From NCBI GenBank assembly GCA_948468385.1, contig CAOKHZ010000018.1, forward strand, positions 24,551-88,550: 64,000 nt of DNA, read 5' to 3'. This document shows, piece after piece, positions 9,550 to 18,692 of the stretch. The translations under genes and the position numbers were made by a program. Each line of letters starts with the position of its first letter. Position 1 is the first letter of the stretch. This DNA is from an uncultured Faecalicatena sp. (GTDB lineage Bacteria; Bacillota; Clostridia; Lachnospirales; Lachnospiraceae). The notes beneath the pieces are model-generated. The model saw nothing but the letters and a program-made list of their open reading frames with translations, searched no databases and was not told the origin of the DNA.

Positions 9550-10653
9550 ATGAGTAAGATTAGCGAAATGACAAGAGAATCATGGATAAAAAGCACGTTT
9601 CCGGAGTGGGGGACGTGGCTGGTGGAAGACATCGAACAAGAAGTGGTCGCCCCGGGCAACGTCGCCATGTGGTGGTTGGGATGCACCGGCATCTGGATGA
9701 AAACTCCGGGTGGAACAAACCTCACCGTGGACTTGTGGTGTGGAAACGGAAAGCGTACTCATGGCGACAATAAGATGAAGCCGGGGCATCAGATGGCGAA
9801 CATGTGCGGCGGGCGGTTGATGCAGCCAAATTTGCGTAATGTCCCGTTTGTGATTGACCCGTTTGCGTTTTCATCCGTGGACGCGGTGCTGGCGACGCAT
9901 TATCATCAGGATCATATGTCTGCGGAGTGGGCGGCACACGTGATTAACTCGGGCATGACGACGACGGACGGAAACGGCAATACGGTTCCGGTGCCGTTCA
10001 TCGGACCAAAAAAATCCGTGGAAACGTGGGTGAAGTGGGGAGTTCCAGAAGAACGCTGCATCGTGGTAAAACCCGGCGACGTAATCAAGGTGAAGGATAT
10101 TGAAATCGTCGCCTTGGACAGCTTTGACAGGACGTGTATCGTGACCACGGATTCCACAGGAGAAGATCGCGAGGAGCTGACCGGCATCTGCCCGACCGAC
10201 ATGGACGAGAAGGCGGTCAATTATCTGTTGAAAACGCCGGGCGGAAACATTTATCATTCCGGAGACTCGCATTTTTCCATTTATTTTGCGAAGCATGGAA
10301 AGGATTATGACGTGGACGTGGCGTTCGGCTCGTTTGGGGAAAATCCAATCGGCATGCAGGACAAGATGACTTCGATTGACATCCTTCGTATGGCCGAGAA
10401 TTTGCGGTGCAAGGTCGTGATTCCGATTCACTGGGACGTGTGGACGAATTTCCAGGCGGACTGCGAGGAAATCAAGGTGTTGTATGATTTTAAGAAAGAC
10501 CGGAACGAGTACAAGTTCCACCCGTTTTTCTGGCAGGTGGGAGGAAAGTATACATATCCGGCAGACAAGGACAAAATGTACTACCACCATCGCCGGGGCT
10601 TCGAGGACTGTTTCGAGGCACCGCAAAACATTCCGTTCCGCTCCTGCCTATAA
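9550..10653 (+). CDS. ulaG: UlaG-type metallo-beta-lactamase-fold lactonase
   Basis: A 367-residue metal-dependent hydrolase strongly resembling L-ascorbate-6-phosphate lactonase UlaG over its whole length. The opening (TRESWI-STFPEWG-WL, then [11 protein letters not shown]) and the ending (YHHRRGF-DCF) are family hallmarks, and the protein is about 13 residues longer than the E. coli enzyme. Metal ligands are visible in H117-Y-H119-Q-D121-H122 and in HSGDSH near residue 238. UlaG opens the lactone of imported ascorbate 6-phosphate, but no ascorbate PTS (UlaABC) or UlaD/E/F gene is near. Here the gene follows two GH3 genes, so another sugar-phosphate lactone may be the substrate. AAGGAG lies just before the ATG. 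Confidence 0.85.
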   Translation: MSKISEMTRESWIKSTFPEWGTWLVEDIEQEVVAPGNVAMWWLGCTGIWMKTPGGTNLTVDLWCGNGKRTHGDNKMKPGHQMANMCGGRLMQPNLRNVPFVIDPFAFSSVDAVLATHYHQDHMSAEWAAHVINSGMTTTDGNGNTVPVPFIGPKKSVETWVKWGVPEERCIVVKPGDVIKVKDIEIVALDSFDRTCIVTTDSTGEDREELTGICPTDMDEKAVNYLLKTPGGNIYHSGDSHFSIYFAKHGKDYDVDVAFGSFGENPIGMQDKMTSIDILRMAENLRCKVVIPIHWDVWTNFQADCEEIKVLYDFKKDRNEYKFHPFFWQVGGKYTYPADKDKMYYHHRRGFEDCFEAPQNIPFRSCL

Positions 10654-10671
10654 AGGAAGGAGTAAAACGAA

Positions 10672-11532
10672 ATGAAAGATTACCTGATTTGCGTTGACAG
10701 TGACGGATGTGCCATGGATACGATGACGATCAAGCATGAGCGTTGTTTTGGTCCGCAACTAGTGGGCGTGTTTGGGTTGGAGGAATGGGAAAAACCGATT
10801 TTGACACGTTGGAACGTCATTAATTTATATACGAAAAAGAGAGGAATTAACCGTTTCCAAGGACTTCTTTTGATGCTTGAGGAGGTTGACGCGCAATATG
10901 TAAAAATAAGCGGGTTGGAGAAATTTGCGGATTGGGTGAAACATACGGAAGCCTATTCGGAGGCCAGCTTGCAAGCGGCGATCAAGGAGGCGAAAGAGCG
11001 CGGGCGATTACAAGAGAAGCCCGGGGACGTGGATGGGTGTGAATTGCTGGAAAAGGTACTTGCATGGAGTCAAAGGGTAAATGCCGCGATTCAAAAGCTT
11101 CCCGAGGAGGAGAAAAGGGAATTTCCCGGTGTCAGGGAGGCGTTTGAAAAAATAAAGGCGGTGGCGGATCTGGCAATTGTTTCGAGCGCCAATAGGGAGG
11201 CTTTGGAGGAAGAGTGGTCACGCTGCGGCCTCCTGCGGTTCGTGGATTATGCCATGGCCCAGGATGTCGGAACCAAGGCCGCCTGCATCAAAGGAATGGT
11301 GGAAAAGGGTTATGAAAAGTCGAAAATCGTGATGGTCGGAGATGCCATGGGAGATTATAAGGCCGCGTCGGAGGCGGGAGTTTCCTTCTACCCGGTTCTG
11401 ACCGGAAAGGAAAAGGACAGTTGGGAGCATTTTTCGGAACGAGTGTTAGATGAAGTGATAAGCGGAACTTACACCTTGAAACGTCAGAGTGAGGAGTTGG
11501 ATGCATTTCATCAAAATTTGTCCGATTCGTAG
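10672..11532 (+). CDS. HAD-superfamily hydrolase
   Basis: A 286-residue haloacid-dehalogenase-type phosphatase. Motif I is D9-S-D11-G, motif II is 'AIVSSAN' near residue 170, and motif III/IV is K...'VMVGDAMGDYKAA' near residues 220-232. A large helical cap (about residues 20-145) sits between motifs I and II. It starts 19 bases after the UlaG-type gene with AAGGAAGGAG upstream, so the two are co-transcribed. A sugar-phosphate phosphatase is likely, substrate unknown. Its stop codon lies only about 10 bases from the break point of an AraC remnant on the other strand. Confidence 0.82.
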   Translation: MKDYLICVDSDGCAMDTMTIKHERCFGPQLVGVFGLEEWEKPILTRWNVINLYTKKRGINRFQGLLLMLEEVDAQYVKISGLEKFADWVKHTEAYSEASLQAAIKEAKERGRLQEKPGDVDGCELLEKVLAWSQRVNAAIQKLPEEEKREFPGVREAFEKIKAVADLAIVSSANREALEEEWSRCGLLRFVDYAMAQDVGTKAACIKGMVEKGYEKSKIVMVGDAMGDYKAASEAGVSFYPVLTGKEKDSWEHFSERVLDEVISGTYTLKRQSEELDAFHQNLSDS

Positions 11533-11541
11533 GGGCAAGGC

Positions 11542-11795
11542 CGTGCTTTTGCTTACAAGGAAGCGGCGGGCCGTCTGTGCCAAGGTGATTTTATCTTTCA
11601 AGTGCTTTTCAATGTAAATCATGATTTCGCCGATTAGTTCCGGAGTTTCTTGCAAAACCGGCAAGATGGAGGTAAACGCGCGGGAAAGTTCCACCAGAAG
11701 CTCCGTCGCTTTTCCGCACAAAATCAGCTCGCTTCCCGGACGTTGCATTAAGTCTTCTTTGCAGCATTTGCGAAAAATGGTTTCCAGATTTTCCC
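11542..11795 (-). pseudogene. AraC-family regulator remnant
   Basis: About 85 residues on the minus strand look like the end of an AraC-type sensor domain and the first DNA-binding helices: 'ENLETIFRKCC', 'ELILCGKATELLVEL', then 'YIEKHLKDKITLAQTARRF'. The second helix-turn-helix and C-terminus are missing after 'LVSKST', and there is no valid N-terminus. The gene is cut at both ends: on one side by the HAD gene, on the other by an esterase remnant on the opposite strand. It probably once regulated that esterase. Confidence 0.6.
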
Positions 11796-11812
11796 GTGGC
11801 GTGTTCGCCGTA

Positions 11813-12190
11813 CGCAACAAGCTCAAAGGCATCCGCTATGGCGCCGCGGGGAGCTGGGAGTATCCCGAACCCGTGATCCGCTGGCAAGGGGTATATGATG
11901 CCACGCAAGGGAGCGGTCTGCCCGTGTTGTTTTATATTCACGGCGGTGGCTTTACGGGTGGGTGCGGTCATGAAAAGCATTTTGACGGATCATATATTGC
12001 AAAGGCCGTGATGAGCAGCGGTTACGGCGTGAATAAAATGTTCGGTTCCGCTAACCCGCCGGATTGGAGGCCGACAACGGACGGACAAGACAAGGTTCTC
12101 TGCCTGGGAGAAAAAGAAACGCACATGGGAAAGCCGAGTGCGTTGAAAATGTATTTTACCATGCTGACGAAAAAGTTAGTGGGAGAGTAG
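11813..12190 (+). pseudogene. Type-B carboxylesterase remnant with internal deletions
   Basis: The frame keeps three blocks of a carboxylesterase: the N-terminal block 'GIRYG...WEYPEPVIRWQGVYDATQ', the oxyanion-hole block 'PVLFYIHGGGFTGGCG', and a C-terminal block 'WRPTTDGQDKVLCLGE'. In intact family members the first two are separated by roughly 50-60 residues, and several hundred residues, including the catalytic GESAG serine, lie before the last. These are missing here, so the gene is dead although the frame remains open. No ribosome binding site precedes it. It lies head-on to the AraC remnant. Confidence 0.6.
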
Positions 12191-12282
12191 AAAACGTATG
12201 GATGGAATCATGGCGGATAGAGTCATGAGATAAGAAATCCGTCAAGATAAAAAGCCATCAAATAAATATTGACTTAAAAGGT

Positions 12283-12317
12283 GCTTCGTAGCTTGGATTG
12301 GCTGCGAAGCGTTTTCA
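12283..12317 (+). terminator. Terminator after the esterase remnant
   Basis: A 10-bp stem with one G-T pair (GCTTCGTAGC, 12283-12292, with GCTGCGAAGC, 12301-12310) and an 8-base loop, followed by GTTTTCATTT. Confidence 0.65.
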
Positions 12318-12392
12318 TTTATGCGGGAAGGAGGAAATCGAGAACATGTCACAAAACGATACAATATACGAGGTTTTGGAGTCGTTTTGGCA

Positions 12393-12421
12393 TTGCATAA
12401 TTATTGTTTATTTTTTAATAT
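12393..12421 (+). promoter_or_regulatory. Promoter of the first GPH symporter
   Basis: TTGCAT (12393-12398), 17 bases, TAATAT (12416-12421). It lies between a terminator and the symporter gene. Confidence 0.5.
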
Positions 12422-12466
12422 ATATTGTACAAAAGTAACAAAAACTATAGAAAAATAGGAGGGATT

Positions 12467-13948
12467 ATGGAAATGAAGCACAAAACAAAAAAGAAAGATG
12501 CAATTGGTTTTAAGGAATGTTTTGGGACGACCGCGCTGTCTACCATATCGGCCATGAGCGGCGTTTTGATGTCCACTTTGTTCATGCAGTATATGACGGA
12601 TTATGCCGGTCTGGGGGCGATGGGCGCGTCTCTTGCCACAACACTGCTGTTTGCCGCAAGGATTATCGACGCGGTGGATGATCCGATTCAGGGATTTATC
12701 ATGGACAGTGGTAAAAAGACGAAAATCGGAAAATATAAACCCTTCTTTTTGATTAGTATCATTATGACGGCGATTGGTACGACCTGCCTTTATGCCTTGC
12801 CTTCGGGATTTGCGTCAAAGCCGGTGCTGGTGGTCATCTGGGTGGTGTTTTTCTATTTGGTATACGATGTCGGAAGTTCTTTCTACAAGGACAATTTGTT
12901 GTTCCGCACCATGTCCAATGACGTAAATGAAAGAACGAAGCTGGTTATCGGACCCCGGGTGTGGACGATGGTTCTGGGCGTGGTGGCTTCTGCGTTTACC
13001 GCGATTTTGGTTATGGTCAATCAGAAAATTGGAAACTATCATGATTCCTTTGCGCTTCTGGTATTGATTATTATCGGCATTTCGGCGGCCTTGTCCTTGC
13101 TGGGATGGCTTTTGGTCAAAGAGCGTCATGTAGTGGACGACGAGACGGACAAAGTAAAAATATCCGATTTTTTCGAGTTGTTTAAAACGAATAAGCCAAT
13201 GGTCATTTTTTACTTGAAGTGTATCTTTTCAGGATTTATTTGGACGTTGGTATTTGCAACGCCTACATATTATATTAAATGGGGGTATTGTACCGATTTG
13301 TCAACCGGGGTGCCGAACATGGAATTGTTTGCGATGTTTAGCGCGGTATCCGGCATGATGACATTGGTTCCTTTGCTTTTAGGCGCGGCCCTGGGAAGGG
13401 TGCTGTTGAAATTGTTTAAAAACAACCCCATCCGTATGACGTGTTTTCTGCTGATTATGCAGGCCGTCGGTGGGGGCGTGCTGTTTGTGGCTCAGATCCT
13501 GGGCATCCTGCAAAAGTCTCCTACGCTGTTCTTTGTCGGCATGTTCATCATTGCGGTGGGAGTTGGAACGGATTTTGTTCCGCAGTCCGTCGTGGAAATG
13601 GAAATCATGGATTACAATATTTATAAGACGGGAAAAGATCGTTCCGCGTTGACCATGGTTGCCGGGGGCTTCATCATGAAAGCACAGAATGCGTTTGCCG
13701 CGGCCATCGTGGGTGCGGTACTGGTTGCCATCGGTTATCAGGTGGATTCTGTTACCTCTGAGTATGTGGGCGAGCTTTCGAGTATTCCGTCGATGTTGAA
13801 TTGGTTCATTGTTATCATGGGATTAGTGCCAGCGATTCTCGGCGTGATTTCCGCGCTGATTTTAAGGAAGTACCCGATTGACGACGAGGAGCGAGGCCGG
13901 ATGAGGGCGTATCTTGACCGCAAAAATGAAAACGAAGGTGAAGAATGA
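12467..13948 (+). CDS. GPH-type sugar:cation symporter (MFS)
   Basis: A 493-residue, 12-helix transporter of the glycoside-pentoside-hexuronide (MelB/XynT-like) family. The N-terminal half has 'QYMTDYAGLG' in helix 1-2 and 'RIIDAVDDPIQGFIMD' with the paired acidic residues typical of cation-coupled GPH carriers, followed by the basic loop 'KKTKIGKYKPF'. AGGAGG at 12457-12462 lies 4 bases before this ATG; an ATG two codons later (12473) is equally plausible. It has its own promoter and is followed by a short overlapping ORF. Likely imports a glycoside or oligosaccharide; the substrate cannot be read. Confidence 0.88.
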   Translation: MEMKHKTKKKDAIGFKECFGTTALSTISAMSGVLMSTLFMQYMTDYAGLGAMGASLATTLLFAARIIDAVDDPIQGFIMDSGKKTKIGKYKPFFLISIIMTAIGTTCLYALPSGFASKPVLVVIWVVFFYLVYDVGSSFYKDNLLFRTMSNDVNERTKLVIGPRVWTMVLGVVASAFTAILVMVNQKIGNYHDSFALLVLIIIGISAALSLLGWLLVKERHVVDDETDKVKISDFFELFKTNKPMVIFYLKCIFSGFIWTLVFATPTYYIKWGYCTDLSTGVPNMELFAMFSAVSGMMTLVPLLLGAALGRVLLKLFKNNPIRMTCFLLIMQAVGGGVLFVAQILGILQKSPTLFFVGMFIIAVGVGTDFVPQSVVEMEIMDYNIYKTGKDRSALTMVAGGFIMKAQNAFAAAIVGAVLVAIGYQVDSVTSEYVGELSSIPSMLNWFIVIMGLVPAILGVISALILRKYPIDDEERGRMRAYLDRKNENEGEE

Positions 13949-14046
13949 TACAGACGGGAAAAAGAATTATGCGCAGGGAAAAGGTGACGCTTGCGTTCTT
14001 GGAAGACGGCGTGACACAAGGGTGTTTTGATTCGGGTCTTGTTTGA
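13945..14046 (+). pseudogene. Possible N-terminal gene remnant
   Basis: A 33-codon frame starting with an ATGA overlap with the symporter stop. It reads 'MIQTGKRIMRREKVTLAFLE...', which looks like the N-terminal strand of a carbohydrate enzyme rather than a finished small protein. Nothing similar continues in other frames. The overlap arrangement suggests a second gene of the symporter operon that has been lost. Weak evidence; it could be a chance frame. Confidence 0.25.
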
Positions 14047-14107
14047 AGAGGATGAAAAACGGTATGGTAACCGTTCCGCAGTGAAAACATAAGTCTTTGT
14101 AAAAAGT

Positions 14108-14136
14108 GAAACCGTACGCTTTTGGCGTACGGTTTC
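14108..14136. terminator. Perfect 12-bp hairpin, strongest on the minus strand
   Basis: GAAACCGTACGC (14108-14119) pairs perfectly with GCGTACGGTTTC (14125-14136) around a 5-base loop. Read on the minus strand it is followed by ACTTTTT, a classic terminator; on the plus strand the T-run is weak. No intact minus-strand gene ends here. Apart from this hairpin and the truA promoter, I see nothing in 14047-14352. Confidence 0.6.
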
Positions 14137-14240
14137 GCGGTTGTTTGGCGTTCATGCCCCGTGAAAACGGTAACCCTGCAATTTATCCCAACGTCGGCGT
14201 GGGTAAAATAAATGTAGCCGTTTTTGTTTTTACGTTGTGC

Positions 14241-14269
14241 TTGAAGTGGAAAGAAAATTGCAATATAAT
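14241..14269 (+). promoter_or_regulatory. Promoter of truA
   Basis: TTGAAG (14241-14246), 17 bases, TATAAT (14264-14269), about 100 bases before the truA start. Confidence 0.65.
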
Positions 14270-14373
14270 GCATGGTGTGGCGACGTGTTTGTACTTTGGC
14301 TTTTGTGGATGTTGGGTTGCCGTAGGCAAACGGGATGGTGGCGGGATAGATTTTGAGTGGGAGGAAGATGGGG

Positions 14374-15201
14374 ATGCGTACGTATAAGTTGACAATTGCC
14401 TATGACGGGTCGCGTTATTTCGGATGGCAGCGGCAGCCGGACACGGAGATGACCATTCAGGGCATGTTGGAAAAGAAAATTGGGGAAATCATGGGATACG
14501 CCGTGGAGGTGAACGGTTCGGGGCGCACGGACGGCGGCGTCCACGCCAGGGGTCAGACGGCAAGCGTTATCTTATCAGGAAAGGTGGAGGAAGGAAAGTT
14601 CCTCACTATGTTAAATGAACATTTGCCGGAGGACGTTCGGATACTTAAAATGGAACTTGTAAAAAATGGATTCCATGCCCGCCACGCGGCTCGTGGAAAA
14701 TACTACGAGTATACGATAGACACGGGGGAAAAGGCGAACCCGTTTACGAGAAAGTACGTGTACCATTATCCACTGCCTGACGGGCGAAAACTGGATTTGA
14801 AGGCCATGCGGGGGGCGGCCGGGGAACTGCTTGGGACGCATGATTTTGCCGCGTTCACCGACCGCGTGGACGAGAAATCGACCATACGGCGGATTGACGA
14901 GATTTCCATCGTGGAAGAATCAGGGGAAACCGTGGAAGTCGGGGAAATCGCAAGAATCAGCAGGAATGTCGGTACGATGGCGGAAATGGATGTGGGGCAG
15001 GGACAAATTCGTATTCGCTATAAGGGGAGCGGCTTCATGTACCACATGGTGCGCATTCTCACGGGGACGCTTTTGGAAGTCGGTACTGGAAAACGTGCGC
15101 CGGAGAGCGTGAAAAAAGCGTTGGAATCCGGGAAACGAGCGGATGCCGGCTTTTTGGCTCCGGCATGCGGGCTATGCCTGATGGAGGTGTATTACAAGTA
15201 A
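14374..15201 (+). CDS. truA: tRNA pseudouridine(38-40) synthase TruA
   Basis: A 275-residue TruA, which isomerises uridines 38, 39 and 40 of the tRNA anticodon arm. The N-terminus 'YKLTIAYDGS-YFGWQRQP' and the catalytic motif 'GSGRTDGGVHARGQ' (Asp near residue 53) are both present, as is the C-terminal 'GFMYHMVRILTGTLLEVG'. GGGAGG at 14359-14364 is 9 bases before this ATG and only 3 before an ATG at 14368. The gene appears monocistronic here. A loop near residues 180-205 is longer than in the E. coli enzyme. Confidence 0.95.
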   Translation: MRTYKLTIAYDGSRYFGWQRQPDTEMTIQGMLEKKIGEIMGYAVEVNGSGRTDGGVHARGQTASVILSGKVEEGKFLTMLNEHLPEDVRILKMELVKNGFHARHAARGKYYEYTIDTGEKANPFTRKYVYHYPLPDGRKLDLKAMRGAAGELLGTHDFAAFTDRVDEKSTIRRIDEISIVEESGETVEVGEIARISRNVGTMAEMDVGQGQIRIRYKGSGFMYHMVRILTGTLLEVGTGKRAPESVKKALESGKRADAGFLAPACGLCLMEVYYK

Positions 15202-15375
15202 GAGACGGTGAAAGAATGTCTTGCAAGAATCTTCCAAACGTTATATGATGTTGTTGGTCGGAGATGAGGTGAGGATTGTAAGAACACAAAGTGCGTGGCA
15301 ATCCATGGGTTCCGTAAGGTCATAGCGCATTTTGTTCCCAACATCATAAAAGGAAGGAAAGGTGGGAAGAAAAAG

Positions 15376-16465
15376 ATGAAGTTGTCATTAAGGAATATAG
15401 GGAAAATAGACGATGCATCGGTTGAAATAGAAGGGATAACCGTAATAGCCGGTGAGAACAACATAGGCAAAAGTACGGTTGGGCGGGTACTTTTTTCGGT
15501 CTTTCATGGTTTTTTCGATATTGAAGGGCAGATAAAAAGAGAATGTGTGCAAAGTGTTGGACATTTGATTGATGTAATATATGGGGCAGTAACAAATAGA
15601 CTTACAAGTAGAGTTGACACAAGAAGAATTGCCCAAGATGTCATGGAACAAAGAGATTTATTTAAGAATGATATAGGGGCAATTAAAAACGGGATTATTA
15701 AGTCAATTATACAGTATGACGTACATTTTGAGAAGCATTTGGAGAATACGGATATTGATGAAATGATTTTGAGAATACAAGAACTTTTAAACATATCCGA
15801 TAGTGAGATTTTCCAATCCATTTGTGCTGGATGAAATCTATTATACTTTTGGGAAATATGGGAAAAACCCGATGAATACAAATCATAGAATCTATCTGGA
15901 AAATAGGTTTATACATGATAAAGAAGAAACAAATATCGTTGAGGAAATTGTCGTAAATAAGAAATTTGAAAATATCTATAACAAAATTGCCATGGTTTGT
16001 GCTGGAGATGTTATTAGAAATGGGAAGGGTGAATTGGGCTATAAAAAGAAGCACAGTGACAAGGTTCTTGACGTGAGGAATGTTTCCGCGGGATTAAAAA
16101 TGTTCATGATATTGAAGATGCTTTTGCAAAAGGGGATTCTTGAATATAATGGCACGGTTATTTTGGATGAGCCGGAGATTCATCTGCATCCGGAATGGCA
16201 GTTGCTATTTGCGGAATTGATCGTGTTGCTTCACAAAGAATTTCGGATGCATGTATTGCTGAATACACACAGTCCTTATTTCTTACGTGCGCTTCAAGTG
16301 TATGCTGCTAAATACGAGGTCGCGGACAAGTGCAGGTATTACTTGGCGGAAGAGGCAGGTGATTACGCGCATATTTCAGATGTTACGGACGATATAGAGA
16401 AAATATATTTTAAATTATCGCGGCCGTTACAGAAACTGGAGGATGAGAGGTGGCAGGATGGTTGA
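15376..16465 (+). pseudogene. AAA/SMC-like ATPase, split by deletion and frameshift
   Basis: An OLD/AAA-type ATPase in two frames. The first (15376-15834) starts 'MKLSLRNIGKIDDASVEI' with Walker A 'GENNIGKST'. The second (about 15803-16465) has the ABC-signature-like 'NVSAGLKMF', Walker B 'VILDEPEIHLHPEW' and the His switch 'NTHSPYFLRAL'. Frames change near 15810, where one frame reads into 'IFQSICAG' and stops while the other begins 'RFSNPFVLDE'. The sum of both parts (about 365 residues) is short for the family, so the middle has also been shortened. Base composition is more AT-rich than in neighbouring genes, which suggests transfer. The partner gene overlaps its end. Confidence 0.7.
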
Positions 16466-16692
16466 TATTTCTACGTATCCGATATTAAGTGATTGTATGA
16501 CCACGCTGAAAGATACTTCAATAGATGATCGGGATGGCGGGGAAGTTGCATATATGACGGAATCCACCAGACAAGTGGTTAATTTTGACAAAGTATGTGT
16601 GTTTTGGCGTGAAATTATTTGAAAATTATTGTTTTAAGAAGGTTCATACTTATACGGAGAAAGAATTTGAAGAATACTTGGCGGCACTTTAG
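16458..16692 (+). pseudogene. Broken partner gene of the AAA ATPase
   Basis: It starts at an ATG overlapping the ATPase end by 8 bases. The N-terminal block 'MVDISTYPILSDCMTTLKDTSIDDRDGGEV' runs (in two parts) to 'VNFDKV', then the frame stops at 16620-16622. In the +1 frame a C-terminal-looking block follows: 'FGVKLFENYCFKKVHTYTEKE' to 'LAAL' and a stop at 16690. The two blocks match the ends of a protein of about 200 residues often paired with such ATPases, with the centre deleted. The family resemblance is from memory and needs a search. The pairing suggests a former two-gene defence or toxin-like cassette. Confidence 0.5.
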
Positions 16693-16775
16693 CACGCGGG
16701 AAGAATTGACAAGTAGCTCACGGTGGACGGAAAAAATGAAACGTCCATGTGGCGTACCAGAAAGGAGCATTTATT

Positions 16776-18692
16776 ATGTCATCAGAAGATTATGTAAGAG
16801 CATATAAGATGGGAAAAAAGAATTACGAGACCCGGATGATGCTAGGACAGCGTGCCACGCTGGAGGTTCTTGACGAAATATTGCCAGAGCGGCATGATTA
16901 TTCCGAAGTGTCCTTGGGACTCGTGCAGATACCGGTCAGTCAGATTGTGGGTACGAGGACCGGCGGCAGGAGTAACTCGTTTGCGGCTAATTTCATGCCG
17001 ATTTTAAAGGAGAATACGGAGTTTGCGGACAAGTGGATCACGCTGAGCAAGAGTCATGTGGAGGAGGGCATCCGCGATCCAATCAAGGCATATGAGTACA
17101 TGAACAAGTTTTATGTACAGGAAGGAAATAAACGGGTCAGCGTGATGAAGTATTTTGGGGCGGTCACGATTGCAGGCACGGTGACCCGTATCATTCCCAA
17201 GCGGACGGACGAACCGGAAAATAAGATGTATTATGAGTTTTTGGATTTTTATGACTGTTCCAAGATAAACTACGTTTGGTTTACGAAACCGGGAAGTTTT
17301 GTCAAGCTCCAAGAAGTGGTGGGGAAAGCACCAGACGAGGAGTGGAGCCGGGAGGAACAGTTGGACTTCAGCGCGATTTATGGACGTTTTCTGGCAGAGT
17401 ACAATGCACATGGTGGGGCGGAGCTGTCCATTCCGGCAGGAGACGCGTTTCTTGCCTTGATCAAGATGTATGGGTACCGTGAGGTGGAAGAGCGGACGAC
17501 GGCGCAGCTAAAAGAACTGGTGGACGCGTTTTGGGAGGAAATCGTGTTGCTTAATGAAAAAGAGGGCGTGGATCTCCAGATGAATCCGGTACAGGCAAAG
17601 AAACCGCTCTTAAGCCGTCTTTTGCAGCCGAGCCTTACGCATCTCAAAATTGCCTTTATTTATGCCAAGACCCCGATGTCCTCCGCATGGACCTATTCCC
17701 ATGAATTGGGAAGGCACCATCTGGAGACGGCGTTTTCGGACGAAGTGATTACGGTGTGCTATGAAAATACGACGTTGGAAAATATTGAACAAGTGCTGCA
17801 GGAGGCAGTTGATAGCGGGTGCAACTTGATTTTTACTACGACCCCGTCTTTTGTGCAGGCAAGTGTCAAGGCGGCCATTGCCAACCCGAAGGTGGGTATT
17901 TTGAATTGTTCCCTTAATACTTCGCACCGCTATATCCGCACGTATTATGCAAGGCTTCATGAGGCGAAGTTTTTGATGGGCGCGATCGCGGGGGCGATGG
18001 CCGAACACGGCAAGCTGGCTTATGTGGCCGATTATCCGATTTACGGATCGATTGCCAACATCAACGCGTTCGCCCTGGGGGCGAAGATTACCAATCCGCG
18101 CGCGCAGGTATATCTGGAGTGGAGTTCGATCAAGGATCAGGATTTGAATGAAAATATTCGCCGTCTGGGCGTGGACTTGATTTCCGGGCGCGACATGGTG
18201 ATTCCCGAGGAATGCTCCCGGTACTTCGGCATTTACCAGATGGACGGCGAGTACACGCGCAATATCGCGATGCCGGTGTTGCACTGGGGACGGTTTTACG
18301 AGCAGTTGATTCGCAAAGTGATGGACGGAACCTGGAAATACGAGGTTACGCCGGGGAATAACAAGGCCATCAATTATTGGTGGGGGATGTCGGCGGACGT
18401 GATTGACATCATCTGTTCGAAAAACTTGCCGATTGGCACGAAGCGGTTGGTCAATCTTTTGAAAGATACCATCCGCAGGGGGGAGTTTAATCCGTTTTCG
18501 GGCATCCTATATTCGCAGAACGGCATCGTGCAGGGCGACCCGGAGCGTGATTTGACCCCAGATGAAATCGTGAAAATGGATTGGCTGGCAGAGAACGTCG
18601 TCGGCAGCATTCCAGAGAAAAAGAGCCTCGTTCCGCAGGCGGAATCGGTGGTGGATCAACAAGGGGCGATAGAAAGGACCAGTATCGGATGA
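16776..18692 (+). CDS. Cytoplasmic ParB-like/BMP-type receptor protein
   Basis: A 638-residue protein of two parts. Residues 40-150 contain a ParB/sulfiredoxin-like pattern ('QIVGTRTGGRSNSFA', then 'YVQEGNKRVSVMKYFGA'). Residues about 300-590 resemble the BMP (PnrA/Med-type) purine-nucleoside-binding fold of ABC receptors, with 'KIAFIYAKTP', 'IFTTTPSFVQASVKAA' and 'YHITPGNN'-like 'YEVTPGNNKAINYWW'. There is no signal peptide or lipobox, so it should be cytosolic, unlike true transport receptors. AAAGGAG lies 8 bases before the ATG. Its stop overlaps the start of the phosphoesterase gene (ATGA), indicating coupled translation. Function unknown; a nucleoside- or nucleotide-sensing role is an inference. 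Confidence 0.75.
   Translation: MSSEDYVRAYKMGKKNYETRMMLGQRATLEVLDEILPERHDYSEVSLGLVQIPVSQIVGTRTGGRSNSFAANFMPILKENTEFADKWITLSKSHVEEGIRDPIKAYEYMNKFYVQEGNKRVSVMKYFGAVTIAGTVTRIIPKRTDEPENKMYYEFLDFYDCSKINYVWFTKPGSFVKLQEVVGKAPDEEWSREEQLDFSAIYGRFLAEYNAHGGAELSIPAGDAFLALIKMYGYREVEERTTAQLKELVDAFWEEIVLLNEKEGVDLQMNPVQAKKPLLSRLLQPSLTHLKIAFIYAKTPMSSAWTYSHELGRHHLETAFSDEVITVCYENTTLENIEQVLQEAVDSGCNLIFTTTPSFVQASVKAAIANPKVGILNCSLNTSHRYIRTYYARLHEAKFLMGAIAGAMAEHGKLAYVADYPIYGSIANINAFALGAKITNPRAQVYLEWSSIKDQDLNENIRRLGVDLISGRDMVIPEECSRYFGIYQMDGEYTRNIAMPVLHWGRFYEQLIRKVMDGTWKYEVTPGNNKAINYWWGMSADVIDIICSKNLPIGTKRLVNLLKDTIRRGEFNPFSGILYSQNGIVQGDPERDLTPDEIVKMDWLAENVVGSIPEKKSLVPQAESVVDQQGAIERTSIG

Noticed and set aside
9550-10653. 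Calling the locus an ascorbate-utilisation pathway from the UlaG-type gene
   Set aside because: No UlaABC PTS, UlaD, UlaE or UlaF is present; neighbours are ABC importer and GH3 genes.
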